From assembly GCA_965116355.1 (NCBI GenBank), contig OZ220679.1:2418001-2482000 (forward strand): a stretch of 64,000 nt of DNA, in the 5' to 3' direction. This DNA comes from UBA1127 sp965116355 (GTDB lineage: Bacteria > Chloroflexota > Dehalococcoidia > Lucifugimonadales > UBA1127). The first letter of the stretch is position 1; every line of letters begins with the position of its first letter. The translations under genes were made by a program, and so were the position numbers. The notes under the pieces were generated by a model. It saw nothing but the letters and a program-made list of their open reading frames with translations. It had not been told where the DNA came from and did no database searches. Positions 33,729 to 43,146 of the stretch are shown here, piece after piece.

Positions 33729-34835
33729 CTACGCGCTCGCCGTGTCCCGGAGCCTCGCTTGCGGGCCGGCGGGCACGGTGGCGAGCCGCGTCCACGACGG
33801 CGACGTCCTGCGACGGGTGACGCTGCGCGCCGCCTCTTCCACGAGCCTCACGCCGGTCAGGTAGTCGTCGACGTGGATGTACTCCGCGCCGACGCCTCCG
33901 TCGGGCGTGGCGTTGTGGTAGTTGCCGAGCGGGAACGCGATTCCCGTCGTCGCGTAGCCGAAGGCGGCGAACCCGCTGGCCTCGCACGTGCCGCCGCTCA
34001 TCAGCTGCCGCTGCACCTTCGTCTCGGGGTCCCGTTCCACCAGCGACCGGCGCGCCACGTGCAGCACCTGCTCGGCCTCGGCGCTGAAGGTGAACGTGGC
34101 GTCGCCGACGCGAATGACGGGGCCGGCTCCCTGGACGGCGCCGGGCAGCTCCCGGCTCGACTCGAGCGAAACCACCAAGCAGTCCATGGGCAGGCTATGC
34201 TCTTGGGCCATCAGGCGCGCGCCGACAAGCCCGACCTCCTCCGCCCGCGTAAACACGCCGTACACGTCACCTTCGACGGGCGACGCGGCAATGCCGTGGA
34301 GCGCCGACAGGATTGCGCCGCAACCCGCAAGGTCATCGGCGGCGCGCATGTGCAACAGGTCGTCGCGCCGCTCGAAGTCCACGAGGTCGAAGACGACGAT
34401 GGCGGGGAGCGGAACGCTTGCCGCGTCGCCGGTGTGGACGAGCACGCGGCGCTCCTCCGGCGCGCCCACCGTGCCGCCAAGCCGTCCCTTCCGGCGCGCG
34501 CCGGAGCGCTCGACGATCTCGACGGGGACGGGCTCGTTCAGGGACACGGCGGGCACGCCGCCGCGCGCCTCGGCGACGAGGGCGCCTTCGCGCACCTCGA
34601 TGGCCTCGAACCCCGGGTGGTCCATGTGCGCCATGAAGGCGATGGACGGCACGCCGGCCACCGTTCCCTGCACCCGCACAATGATGTTGCCGTACTGGTC
34701 CGTCTTCGACTCCAGCCCCAAGCCTGCTATCGTTCCATGAACGTAGTCGGAGACCAAGCCCTCGTGGAAGGACACGGCGGGCAGACCTCCGAGGTCCGCG
34801 AGAATCTGCAACGCCCGGTCCGTTTCGATGCTCAT
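33729..34835 (-). CDS. M42-family metallo-aminopeptidase
   Basis: 368 residues. The dizinc site is visible as AHMDHPGFEAIEV (His-x-Asp), RAADDLAGCGAIL (bridging Asp), TRAEEVGLVGAR (catalytic and ligand Glu), SLESS and, near the C-terminus, NYHNATPDG with a metal His. This matches the M42 glutamyl/tetrahedral aminopeptidase-like group; substrate preference unknown. A very long open frame upstream on this strand is antisense to the S9 peptidase and is not coding. ATG 34835 fits the family start. Confidence 0.85.
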   Translation of the reverse strand: MSIETDRALQILADLGGLPAVSFHEGLVSDYVHGTIAGLGLESKTDQYGNIIVRVQGTVAGVPSIAFMAHMDHPGFEAIEVREGALVAEARGGVPAVSLNEPVPVEIVERSGARRKGRLGGTVGAPEERRVLVHTGDAASVPLPAIVVFDLVDFERRDDLLHMRAADDLAGCGAILSALHGIAASPVEGDVYGVFTRAEEVGLVGARLMAQEHSLPMDCLVVSLESSRELPGAVQGAGPVIRVGDATFTFSAEAEQVLHVARRSLVERDPETKVQRQLMSGGTCEASGFAAFGYATTGIAFPLGNYHNATPDGGVGAEYIHVDDYLTGVRLVEEAARSVTRRRTSPSWTRLATVPAGPQARLRDTASA

Positions 34836-35006
34836 GCGATTTCTCCAGCGAATGTGCCGCCGCTCGACGGCCGCCACGCGGCGCACGGACAGGATAGCGA
34901 ACTGCGGCGGCGGGGGACAGCGGGCGATGGCGGAGCCCCTCGTTTGACCGCTTACGCGGGCGGTGCTAGCCTTGCCCTCGCCAAGCTGCAAGCGAAGGGG
35001 GTTGCT

Positions 35007-36860
35007 ATGAGCAACGGTGGAACGGCCGCACCGACAATCGATCAAATTCTCTCGATCCGTCCCGTGGTCGGCGCGGAGACGCCGCAGTGGTCGCCGGACG
35101 GCAAGAGCATCGCATTCCTGGGCGCGTTCGGCGGCCCGCCGAACCTGTACAGCGTGCCGGCGGAGGGCGGGTTCCCCGTCCGCCTGACGGTCAACATCGG
35201 CGACGTCAACTTCCTGGCGACGCGCGCACCCCTGTGGTCGCCGACGGGCGAGTACATGTCCTACGTCTCCCGCAAGAGCGGCACGGACGAGGTTTGGCTG
35301 TGGCCCGCGAACGGCGACGAGGAGTTCCGGCTTTCGCGGCTTGGCGCCCTCATCCACTCGGCGGCGTGGTCGCCGGACGGCTCGTGCATCGCCGTGTCCT
35401 GCAGCCGCGCAGGCTCGTACGACATCTACACCGTCGACGTCCCCACGGGGGTGCACCACAAGCTGACGGGCGGGCCCCTGAACGCGGTCATGCCCGTTTT
35501 TGCCCCCAACAACGAGCAGATCGCCTACCTGCGCCTGAGCGACTCGTGGGAAGACCACGACGTCATGGTGATGGACAGGGACGGGGGCAACGCGCGCATC
35601 GTCGTGTCGGACACGGACTTCTTCGACTACACCTACGGCAAGACGTTCGGCGCACCGTCCGTGTCCGCAGACAGCAACGACGTCCTCTTCCGGTCGCAGC
35701 GGAGCGGCTACATCAACATCTGGACTGCGCCCATCGACGGCAGCGGGGAGCCGGAGCCGCTGGACCCGGGCGAGATCGAGCAGGACAACGCCGTGTGGTC
35801 GCCCGCCGGTCGGCAGGTGGCGTTCACCGCGAACGTGAACGGCACGTTGGAGCTGCGCGTCGCGGAGGCCGGCAGCGGGACGTCGCGCGCGGTGTTCGCC
35901 CCCGGCACCGGCATGTGCACCAACCTGAAGTGGTCGCCGGACGGCAAGGAGATCGCCTTCCGCTACGGCACGCCGACCCGCCCCGCCGACCTGTGGGTCG
36001 TGAACGTCGAGGACGGCGCGGCGCGGCAGCTCACCGACGCGTGCGCGGAGGGCGGCCCGGCGGAGAAGCTCATCGAGCCGGAGAAGATCGCCTACGAGAG
36101 CACGGGCGGCTTCACCATCCACGCCTACCTCTACAGCCCGGCGGACCGCTCGAAGAAGTACCCGGGGCTCGTCTACATTCACGGCGGGCCCACGCTGCAG
36201 TTCTTCGACGACCTGCAGCCGAACGTGCAGTACCTGGTGCAGCGCGGCTACGTCGTGCTGCTGCCCAACGTTCGCGGCAGCACGGGCTACGGCAAGGCCT
36301 TCGAGGAGGCGAACGACAAAGACTGGGGCCGCGGCGACCTCGATGACGCAATCGCCGGGACGGAGTACATGCGTGGACTGAGCTACGTCGACCCGTCGAA
36401 CATGGGGATCACCGGGCGCAGCTACGGGGGCATTCTGAGCATGTATGCCATCACCAACGCGCCGGACGCCTTTCAGGCTGCCGCGCCCATGTCGGGCTAC
36501 GGCGACTGGCCGGCCCTGCGCTGGGAGATGGAGCTGCGGCACCAGAAGATGCAGGCGCACGAGTTCGGCCCGCTCGAGGAGAATGAGGAGCTCTGGATAG
36601 AACTGTCGTCGCAGAACAAGATCGACCGGGTGACGGCTCCGACATTCATCGTGTACGGCGAGGGCAAGGACCCGTGGTCGGACGCCTCGCGCGCCTTCGC
36701 CTACGAGATGAAGCGGCAGTACAAGACGGTGCTCCACAAGGTGTATCACAACGACGGCTACTACGTGGACGCCCCCGCCAACGTGCGGCAGCTGCTCATA
36801 GACGTGGCGGACTTCTTTGACTTTTTCCTGAAGGGGCAAGGGCGGTTGCCTAGCGTGTAA
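35007..36860 (+). CDS. S9-family (prolyl oligopeptidase/acylaminoacyl-type) peptidase
   Basis: 617 residues. The N-terminal beta-propeller has repeats of the WSPDGKxIAF type (TPQWSPDGKSIAF, LKWSPDGKEIAF). The C-terminal alpha/beta hydrolase domain has nucleophile motif ITGRSYGGILSM, YIHGGP oxyanion region, and Asp/His expected around EGKDPW and YHNDGYYV. It has no signal peptide, so is likely cytosolic. It converges with leuS and overlaps its 3' end by 11 bases. Confidence 0.92.
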   Translation: MSNGGTAAPTIDQILSIRPVVGAETPQWSPDGKSIAFLGAFGGPPNLYSVPAEGGFPVRLTVNIGDVNFLATRAPLWSPTGEYMSYVSRKSGTDEVWLWPANGDEEFRLSRLGALIHSAAWSPDGSCIAVSCSRAGSYDIYTVDVPTGVHHKLTGGPLNAVMPVFAPNNEQIAYLRLSDSWEDHDVMVMDRDGGNARIVVSDTDFFDYTYGKTFGAPSVSADSNDVLFRSQRSGYINIWTAPIDGSGEPEPLDPGEIEQDNAVWSPAGRQVAFTANVNGTLELRVAEAGSGTSRAVFAPGTGMCTNLKWSPDGKEIAFRYGTPTRPADLWVVNVEDGAARQLTDACAEGGPAEKLIEPEKIAYESTGGFTIHAYLYSPADRSKKYPGLVYIHGGPTLQFFDDLQPNVQYLVQRGYVVLLPNVRGSTGYGKAFEEANDKDWGRGDLDDAIAGTEYMRGLSYVDPSNMGITGRSYGGILSMYAITNAPDAFQAAAPMSGYGDWPALRWEMELRHQKMQAHEFGPLEENEELWIELSSQNKIDRVTAPTFIVYGEGKDPWSDASRAFAYEMKRQYKTVLHKVYHNDGYYVDAPANVRQLLIDVADFFDFFLKGQGRLPSV

Positions 36861-39327
36861 CCAGGTTCAGCAGCCGGCCGGGCACGTAGACGGCCTTGGC
36901 GACCTCCTTGCCCTCCAGGTGGCGCTGCACGTTGGCCTGCGACATGGCAAGGTCCTTCGCCTCGTCCTCACCGAGGTCCGGAGCGATGGAGAGCCGGTCT
37001 CGGACGCGGCCGTCCACCTGCACCACGAGGGTCACCATCTCCTCGGCGGCGAGGTCGTCGTCCCACTCCGGGAACGACTGCTGGTGCACGCTGTACGTCT
37101 CGCCCAGCCGCTCCCACAGCTCCTCGGCGAGGTGGGGCGCGATGGGCGCGAGCAGCACGAGCATCGAGCGGCGCGCCTCGTTCCATGCCTGCGGGCTCGC
37201 CGAGTTGTCCTCCCAGACGTGCTGCATCAGGTTGGTCAGCTCCATCATGGCGGCGACGGCGGTGTTGAACTTGAATGCGTCCAGGTCCTGGTAGACCTTG
37301 CGCATGGTCTGGTGCAGCTTGCGCCGCAGCTCGCGGCTGCCCTCGGAGTCATCGGAGGCGGTCAGGCCGCCGGGGTCGCGGCTCCAGATGTCCCACACGC
37401 GGTTGTACCACCGGGCGACGCCGTTGATGCCGCTGTCGCTCCAGTCGCCGCCGCGGTCCCACGGCCCGACGAACATGAGGTACGTCCGCACGATGTCCGC
37501 GCCGAGCGTCGACACGTACTCATCGGGCGCGACGACGTTGCCGCGCGACTTACTCATCTTCGCTCCGTCGGCGATGATGTGGCCCTGGTTGTAGAGGCGC
37601 AGGAAGGGCTCGTCAAACGAGAGCAAGCCGATGTCGCGCAGGGCCTTCACGAAGAAGCGGGCGTACATGAGGTGCATGACAGCGTGCTCCGCGCCGCCGG
37701 TGTACTGGTCGACGGGCGCCCATGACTCGGCCTGCCCCGGCCCCCACGCCTCGGCGTCGTTCGTGGCGCTCAGGTAACGCAGGAAGTACCAGGACGAGTC
37801 AAAGAACGTGTCCATGGTGTCGGTCTCGCGGCGGCCCTCGCCGTCGCACCGGGGGCAGGGGGCGTGCACGAAGGCCTCGTTGCGCGCCAGCGGGGACTCG
37901 CCCGTCGGCTGGAAGTCGGCGTCCTCGGGCAGGAGCACAGGCAGCTCGTCCTCGGGCACGGCGACCGGGCCGCAAGCGGGGCAGTGGACGATGGGGATGG
38001 GCGTGCCCCAGTAGCGCTGCCGGGAGACCAACCAGTCGCGGAGCCGGTAGGTCTGCGTCCGCACACCGGTCCCCCGCGCCTCCAGGTATGCCGCGATGGC
38101 GTCGGCGCCGCGGTCGTTGAGCATGCCGTTGAAGTCGCCGGAGTTGACCATCGTGCCGGGTTCGACGTAGGCGGACTCCAGCGTCTCGTCGCCGGTGGCG
38201 CCCGGCGGGGCGATGACCGTGACGATAGGGAGGCCGAACTTTGTCGCGAACTCGAAGTCGCGGTGGTCGTGGGCGGGCACGCCCATGACCGCGCCGGTGG
38301 CGTACCACGCGACGGCGTAGTCGGCGGTCCAGATGGGCACGGGCTGGCCGTTGGCGGGGTTGATGCACGTGGTGCCCAGCGGGACGCCCGTCTTCTCGCG
38401 CTCGGTGGACATGCGCTCGATGTCCGACTTGGCGCGGGCCTCGGCGACGTAGGCCTCGACCGTCTCGCGCTGCGCGGGCGCGGTGAGGGCTGCCACCATC
38501 GGGTGCTCGGGAGCGAGCACGAGGAACGTCACGCCGAAGAGCGTGTCCACGCGGGTGGTGAACACGGGCAGCGACTTCCCCTCGATGCCGAGGTGGGAGA
38601 TGTCGAAAACGACCTCCGCGCCCTCGCTGCGGCCGATCCAGTTGCGCTGCATCGTCAGGATGCGCTCAGGCCAGTCGATGATGCCGGAGGAGTCGAGGAG
38701 CTGGTCTGCGTAATCGGTGATGCGCAGGAACCACTGGTCGAGCTCGCGGCGGGTGATGGGCGTGCCGCACCGCTCGCAGGCGCCGTCGAGCACCTGTTCG
38801 TTGGCGAGCACCGTCTGGCACGAGGGGCACCAGACCGCCGGCGCGTGGGCGCGGTAGGCCAGCCCGGCCTTGTAGAACTGCAGGAAAAGCCACTGGTTCC
38901 ACTTGTAGTACTCGGGGAGGCAGCAGATGATCTCGCGGTCCCAGTCATACACCGTGCCCATCGAGCGGAGCTGGCCGCGCATCTTCTCGATGTTGGACAT
39001 GGTCCACGTGTGGGGGTGGACGCCCTGCCGGATGGCGGCGTTCTCGGCGGGGAGGCCGAAGGCGTCGAAGCCCATGGGGTGCAGGACGTTGTAGCCCTGC
39101 ATCCGGCGGAAGCGGGCGTGGGCGTCCGACGGGGCCATCGCGTACCAGTGGCCGATGTGCACGTCGCCCGAGGGGTAGGGGTACATCGTGAGCTCGTACC
39201 ACTTGGGACGGGGATCGTCGTCGCTGACGGCGTGGAGGCCGTCGGCGGCCCATCGCTGCTGCCACTTCCGGTCGACGGCGCTGGGGTCCCACCGGAGGTC
39301 GGACTGTCGAGTGCGCTGCTGGGTCAT
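36850..39327 (-). CDS. leuS: leucyl-tRNA synthetase
   Basis: Class I synthetase with editing domain, about 825 residues. PYPSGDVHIGHW is the HIGH region, AKMSKSRGN the KMSKS loop; TTCINPANGQ and VMGVPAHDHRDFEFA mark the CP1 editing domain. Zinc cysteines occur in CPSC ... CERCG. ATG 39327 is taken; AAGGAG lies about 12 bases upstream and a GTG at 39348 is also in frame. Expression is controlled by the T-box leader just upstream. Confidence 0.95.
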   Translation of the reverse strand: MTQQRTRQSDLRWDPSAVDRKWQQRWAADGLHAVSDDDPRPKWYELTMYPYPSGDVHIGHWYAMAPSDAHARFRRMQGYNVLHPMGFDAFGLPAENAAIRQGVHPHTWTMSNIEKMRGQLRSMGTVYDWDREIICCLPEYYKWNQWLFLQFYKAGLAYRAHAPAVWCPSCQTVLANEQVLDGACERCGTPITRRELDQWFLRITDYADQLLDSSGIIDWPERILTMQRNWIGRSEGAEVVFDISHLGIEGKSLPVFTTRVDTLFGVTFLVLAPEHPMVAALTAPAQRETVEAYVAEARAKSDIERMSTEREKTGVPLGTTCINPANGQPVPIWTADYAVAWYATGAVMGVPAHDHRDFEFATKFGLPIVTVIAPPGATGDETLESAYVEPGTMVNSGDFNGMLNDRGADAIAAYLEARGTGVRTQTYRLRDWLVSRQRYWGTPIPIVHCPACGPVAVPEDELPVLLPEDADFQPTGESPLARNEAFVHAPCPRCDGEGRRETDTMDTFFDSSWYFLRYLSATNDAEAWGPGQAESWAPVDQYTGGAEHAVMHLMYARFFVKALRDIGLLSFDEPFLRLYNQGHIIADGAKMSKSRGNVVAPDEYVSTLGADIVRTYLMFVGPWDRGGDWSDSGINGVARWYNRVWDIWSRDPGGLTASDDSEGSRELRRKLHQTMRKVYQDLDAFKFNTAVAAMMELTNLMQHVWEDNSASPQAWNEARRSMLVLLAPIAPHLAEELWERLGETYSVHQQSFPEWDDDLAAEEMVTLVVQVDGRVRDRLSIAPDLGEDEAKDLAMSQANVQRHLEGKEVAKAVYVPGRLLNLVTR

Positions 39328-39357
39328 AGGCCATCCATCTCCTTGCACTGTGGCTCA

Positions 39358-39388
39358 AACAAAAGGCCCGCCCCACAAAGGGACGGGC
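39358..39388 (-). terminator. T-box intrinsic terminator of the leuS leader
   Basis: GCCCGTCCC (39388-39380) pairs with GGGGCGGGC (39374-39366) around TTTGT, followed by CTTTTGTTT on the minus strand. Confidence 0.85.
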
Positions 39389-39620
39389 TGCATGCACGCT
39401 TCCCGCGGTACCACCCAGATTGCCCCGCGCAATCGAGGCGCGGAGACCGCTCGTTGCGGCGATAACGGTGCCACCGTCCGGCCTTGGGAGAGCGCCATCG
39501 CTGCTCGTTGGGGCCGCCGCTCCGGGGCGAGTTCGCGGGCCTTTCGCCGCCGGCCTTCCACCACTCGCCGGCTCGCTGCTGCGACGGTTGCCGCTACTGC
39601 TCCCCTTCGTCGCGTTTCGC
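39362..39620 (-). promoter_or_regulatory. T-box riboswitch leader of leuS
   Basis: On the minus strand the conserved T-box sequence CTGGGTGGTACCGCG (revcomp of 39404-39418) precedes the terminator, so uncharged tRNA would stabilise the antiterminator. Upstream are an AGTA S-turn (GAGCAGTAGC), a distal hairpin and GAA followed by CTC (GCGAACTCGCC), which would be the Leu specifier codon. An ACGGTGGCACCGT stem lies between. Expected logic: leucine starvation raises leuS expression. The specifier assignment is the least certain part. Confidence 0.85.
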
Positions 39621-39625
39621 CTTCA

Positions 39626-39655
39626 AACGTAGCATCGGGCCGCTCGGGGTGTCAA
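39626..39655 (-). promoter_or_regulatory. predicted promoter of leuS
   Basis: TTGACA (39655-39650), 18 bases, TGC-TACGTT extended -10 (39631-39626), starting RNA near 39619 at the head of the T-box leader. Confidence 0.65.
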
Positions 39656-39692
39656 CGGCGGGGGGCGGGCATCGGGCTGACCAAAGGCCGGT

Positions 39693-39712
39693 GGGCGACT
39701 CGCGAGTCGCCC
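39693..39712. repeat. REP-like palindrome type E
   Basis: GGGCGACTCG-CGAGTCGCCC, followed by GTACGG; perfect palindrome between leuS and the permease gene. An expanded type B copy follows at about 39774-39825. Confidence 0.75.
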
Positions 39713-39925
39713 GTACGGTTGCGGTGTGCGTGGGTGAACGGATGATGGGCGGGGTTGGGAGTAGCCGACATCTGGATACCGTCCGCTGACTCCGCAGCGG
39801 GGCATGCGCCGGCAAAACGGAGCAGGGGTTGCGTGCACTGTCCAAAGAGTCCTGACTTGGGGTGACTTTTTTTCAAGTGCGGCAAGGACTTACAAAGTCC
39901 CCATTTGAAGGTACACTGCAGTCCT

Positions 39926-40906
39926 ATGGCCATAGGAATCTCCCGCCCGCTTCGACTTGCCCGTCCAAGCGCCGAGGCGCTGGTCTGGCTGGTTGCCGCG
40001 GCTCTCCTTCTCACCGGCTCCATGCTACCCGATGTTAATGCCGAAATGCTTTTCGATGTCGGACGCGGCATTGTCACGTTGCTGCCGGTGGTTGTGATTG
40101 CCTCGCTGCTTGCCGGGGCCCTGGCCATCGGCAACTGGTCGGACCGCGCCTTGGCGTGGCTCAGGGGCGGGACGCTGCGCTCCGTTCTGATCGCCAGCCT
40201 CGTTGGCGCCGTAACTCCCGTGTGCGGCCTGGGCATCCTCCCCCTCATCGCCTCCCTATTGCGGCGGGGCCTTCCTCTCGCTCCGATCATGGCATTCTGG
40301 GTCTCATCGCCGGTCACGGACCCGAGCATGCTGATCATCACCAGCGGCATTATCGGCGTAGACTTCGCCGTTGCCAAGACACTCGCGGCGTTGTTCGTTG
40401 GTCTGTTTGCCGGCGCCGCGGTGGCAGCACTGCCCGGCTACCGGGGCGCGGCCCACGATTTGATGCGCCCTGAGGCTTTGGACCAATACTGTGGTACGGG
40501 AGAGAGCAGCCGTTTCTGGCCCGAGGTCTGGGGCAATACGCGCCTGGTCCTGCGCTGGTTGGCGCTCGCACTCGTGCTGGAGGTCTTTCTGCAGAGACTA
40601 GTCCCCGACGAGTGGGTAATGACCCTGTTTGGAAGCGAGGCAGGAGCCTCCGTCCCCCTGGCCGTGGCGGTAGGGGCGCCGATGTACCTGGACGGCTATG
40701 CTGCTCTGCCCCTTGTGCGGGGACTGCTTGATATGGGGATGAGCTTCGGGGCGGCCCTGGCGCTCATGGTGTCCGGCGCGACCATAAGCCTCTATGCGGC
40801 GGTGGCCGTCGTTTCCGTGGTCCGGGCCCGGGTCTTTGCCCTCTACGTTGGCCTTGCATTGCTTGGTGCCTGCATAGCCGGCTACGCAGCGAACTGGCTC
40901 GTTTAG
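39926..40906 (+). CDS. permease of the DUF318/ArsP (UPF0718) family
   Basis: 326 residues with about eight to ten membrane helices. The conserved segments SLVGAVTPVCGLGILPLIAS and APIMAFWVSSPVTDPSMLII, which occur twice in degenerate form (VAVGAPMYLDGYAALPLV), match the permease family that includes the methylarsenite exporter ArsP. Only one Cys (in TPVCG) lies in the pore motif, so metal or organoarsenical export is a guess. Start is uncertain: ATG 39926 has no clear ribosome site and a TTG at 39905 is possible. Confidence 0.75.
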   Translation: MAIGISRPLRLARPSAEALVWLVAAALLLTGSMLPDVNAEMLFDVGRGIVTLLPVVVIASLLAGALAIGNWSDRALAWLRGGTLRSVLIASLVGAVTPVCGLGILPLIASLLRRGLPLAPIMAFWVSSPVTDPSMLIITSGIIGVDFAVAKTLAALFVGLFAGAAVAALPGYRGAAHDLMRPEALDQYCGTGESSRFWPEVWGNTRLVLRWLALALVLEVFLQRLVPDEWVMTLFGSEAGASVPLAVAVGAPMYLDGYAALPLVRGLLDMGMSFGAALALMVSGATISLYAAVAVVSVVRARVFALYVGLALLGACIAGYAANWLV

Positions 40907-41246
40907 CCGTAGGGCACTTTCTTCCATACTTGGATGGGCTTGGCGTCCTCCCACGTCCGGGGGTACAACTTATAGTCGACATTGAGCGCCGCCACTGCAG
41001 GCTACCGAGTTCCTTCATCGTAATGGAGCCGCTCGTCTGCGCTGCTTCTTGCTCTCTGAGCACGTGCTCAGTTGTCACCGCTCTCCACTCCTACCTCGGA
41101 GGCGGGGTTTTCATCAGAAACGGCGCTTGATGAAGAACGCTCCGCAAACTCGGAGTCTCTCATCAAGGCCACGGCGAGGGACGGCAGCGGCCGGGAGAGT
41201 GGCACTGACGCTGCTGAAACTCGGGCGATGGGCCATCGTCAGAATC

Positions 41247-41275
41247 TTGCAGCCCGTCAAGCGCTCTGCTAGAAT
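41247..41275 (+). promoter_or_regulatory. predicted promoter of the nusA operon
   Basis: TTGCAG (41247-41252), 17 bases, TAGAAT (41270-41275) with an extended TGC. Transcription would start near 41282. The rest of the 40907-41246 stretch shows no gene or repeat that I can recognise. Confidence 0.65.
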
Positions 41276-41308
41276 CATGCGCAAGAGCACATGCTCGATA
41301 TACTTGTG

Positions 41309-41332
41309 AAAGTGGGCTCGCCCCACTTTTTT
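41309..41332 (+). terminator. leader terminator/attenuator before nusA
   Basis: AAAGTGGG (41309-41316) pairs with CCCACTTT (41322-41329) around CTCGC, followed by a run of T to 41332. It sits about 27 bases after the predicted start and 35 before the nusA ATG, so a fraction of transcripts should end here. Confidence 0.75.
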
Positions 41333-41366
41333 CTTTGATAGAGGCCCGTAGGGGGAGGTCCAGGGA

Positions 41367-43058
41367 ATGAAGAGCGACTTTTTCATCGCCGTGACCCAAC
41401 TGGCCGCAGAGCGGGGCTTGCCCCGGGACACCGTTCTGGGCGTGGTTGAGGCTGCGCTGGTGTCCGCGTACCGCAAGGAGGGCGTCGGCGCCGGCCACGA
41501 CCTCTCGGTGCGGCTCGACCCGGGCGATGGCGAGGTCTCCGTCTTCATCCTCAAGCGCGTGGTAAAGACCGCGGCGGAAATCGAGGACGACCGCCGCGAA
41601 ATCACCCTGCGGGAAGCCAAGAAGATCAAGTCGGACGCCGCAGTCGACGACGTCATCGAGATCATCGCCGACTTCGCCACCGCCGGACGCATCGCCGCGC
41701 AGACGGCCAAGCAGGTCGTGCTGCAACGGCTCCGCGAGGCGGAGCGGGAGCTGGTCCTGGCCGAGTATACCAACCGCGTCGGCGAGATCATCGCCGGGCG
41801 GATCGAGCGCGTCGAGCCGCACCAGGTCGTGGTGAACCTCGGCCGCGCAGACGCGCTCATGCCGCGGGACGAGGGCGTTCCCAGCGAGCGCTACCGCCCA
41901 AACACGACGCTGCAGTTCTACCTGGCAGAGGTGGCCGAGAGCTCCCGCGGGCCGGAGCTGATCCTGTCCCGCGCCCATCGGAACCTGGTGCGCCGTCTCT
42001 TCGAGCGCGAGGTGCCGGAGGTCTACAAGGGCGTCGTGGAGATCAAGGCGATCGCCCGGGAGCCCGGCTCCCGCACCAAGGTCGCCGTGGTCGCCCGGCA
42101 GGAAGGCGTCGACCCGGTGGGGTCGTGCGTCGGCCTGCGCGGCTTCCGCATCCAGAACATCGTGAACGAGCTGCAGGGCGAGAAGATCGACGTGCTGCCC
42201 TTCAGCGACGACATGGAAGACTTCCTCGCCAACGCCCTCAGCCCGGCGCAGGTGGTCAAGGTGGAGCTGGAGCAGGACGAGAAGTCGGCGATGGTCGTCG
42301 TGCCGGACCGCCACCTCTCGCTGGCCATTGGCCGCGAGGGGCAGAACGCGCGGCTGGCCGCCAAGCTGACCGGCTGGCGCATCGACATCCGCAGCGAGTC
42401 CGAGTTCCAGGTCATCGAGGAAGAGGCTGCGGCGGCGGCAGAGGCCGCCGTGGCAGAAGCCGAGGCAGTCGCCGCAGAGGCAGCCGCATCCGCGGTCGCC
42501 GATGCTGGGGCCATCCTGGAGGCCGATCGCGCCGCAGCCGCCGAGACTGTCGCAGCCGAGCGCGCAGCAGCCGAGGTTGAAGACGCAGCCGCTGATGCTG
42601 AAACCGTCGAGGCTGAGGCCGCAGTCGCGGAAGCCGAGGAGCCGGCAGAGGCGGCGGAAATCACGGAGCCGGTTGCGGAGCTCGTCGAGGAAGCGGCCGT
42701 CGAAACGGTCGAGGTTACCGAGGAGGCCGCCACAGCGGTGGAGGAGGCGCCGGAGCCCGCCGTCGTCGTCGACGAGGACGCGGAGCTCGAGGAGCTGCTG
42801 AGGCTGGAGGCCGAAGAGGCCGCCGAGGCAGAGCTCGAAGAACGCGAACCGGAGCCCGTGGGGATCTCCGTCGACGACGAATCCATCTGGGTGCTGCCGG
42901 ACACGGTGCGCAGCCCGTCGGTGCTCCGCTTCGCCGAGGACATCATGCCCTCGGAGCGCGGCAGGACTCGGAACGACCGTGACCGCCGGCCCGACCCGAA
43001 TGCAGCGCAGGCCCCCGACAACAGGCCGCGCGCCAAGCGGGGCAAGCGGTCGCGCTAG
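41367..43058 (+). CDS. nusA: transcription termination/antitermination protein NusA
   Basis: 563 residues. The N-terminal RNAP-binding domain, S1 (AGRIERVEPHQVVVNLGRAD) and the two KH domains (DPVGSCVGLRGFRIQNIVNE, later VVVPDRHLSLAIGREGQNAR) end near residue 345. After FQVIEEEAA comes about 150 residues of Ala/Glu/Val low-complexity sequence, probably disordered or helical, then a basic C-terminus ending RAKRGKRSR. This extension is absent from standard NusA. rimP, commonly just upstream, is missing here. ylxR and infB follow. Confidence 0.95.
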   Translation: MKSDFFIAVTQLAAERGLPRDTVLGVVEAALVSAYRKEGVGAGHDLSVRLDPGDGEVSVFILKRVVKTAAEIEDDRREITLREAKKIKSDAAVDDVIEIIADFATAGRIAAQTAKQVVLQRLREAERELVLAEYTNRVGEIIAGRIERVEPHQVVVNLGRADALMPRDEGVPSERYRPNTTLQFYLAEVAESSRGPELILSRAHRNLVRRLFEREVPEVYKGVVEIKAIAREPGSRTKVAVVARQEGVDPVGSCVGLRGFRIQNIVNELQGEKIDVLPFSDDMEDFLANALSPAQVVKVELEQDEKSAMVVVPDRHLSLAIGREGQNARLAAKLTGWRIDIRSESEFQVIEEEAAAAAEAAVAEAEAVAAEAAASAVADAGAILEADRAAAAETVAAERAAAEVEDAAADAETVEAEAAVAEAEEPAEAAEITEPVAELVEEAAVETVEVTEEAATAVEEAPEPAVVVDEDAELEELLRLEAEEAAEAELEEREPEPVGISVDDESIWVLPDTVRSPSVLRFAEDIMPSERGRTRNDRDRRPDPNAAQAPDNRPRAKRGKRSR

Positions 43059-43146
43059 TCTTCGAGCAAGTCATGGCCGCGAGCTCAATGGCGCGGCCGC
43101 TATTTTGCATACTCAAAGGGGGCGGTTCCCGGAAGGGCAGGCGCCG

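Noticed and set aside
33729..36839. 1036-residue open frame on the minus strand
   Set aside because: Only its first third in transcription order after 34835 is the M42 peptidase; the rest is antisense to the S9 peptidase.
40907..41246. a gene or second T-box between the permease and nusA
   Set aside because: Short frames here lack ribosome sites and recognisable sequence; GAGTGGCACTGACGC does not match the T-box core.
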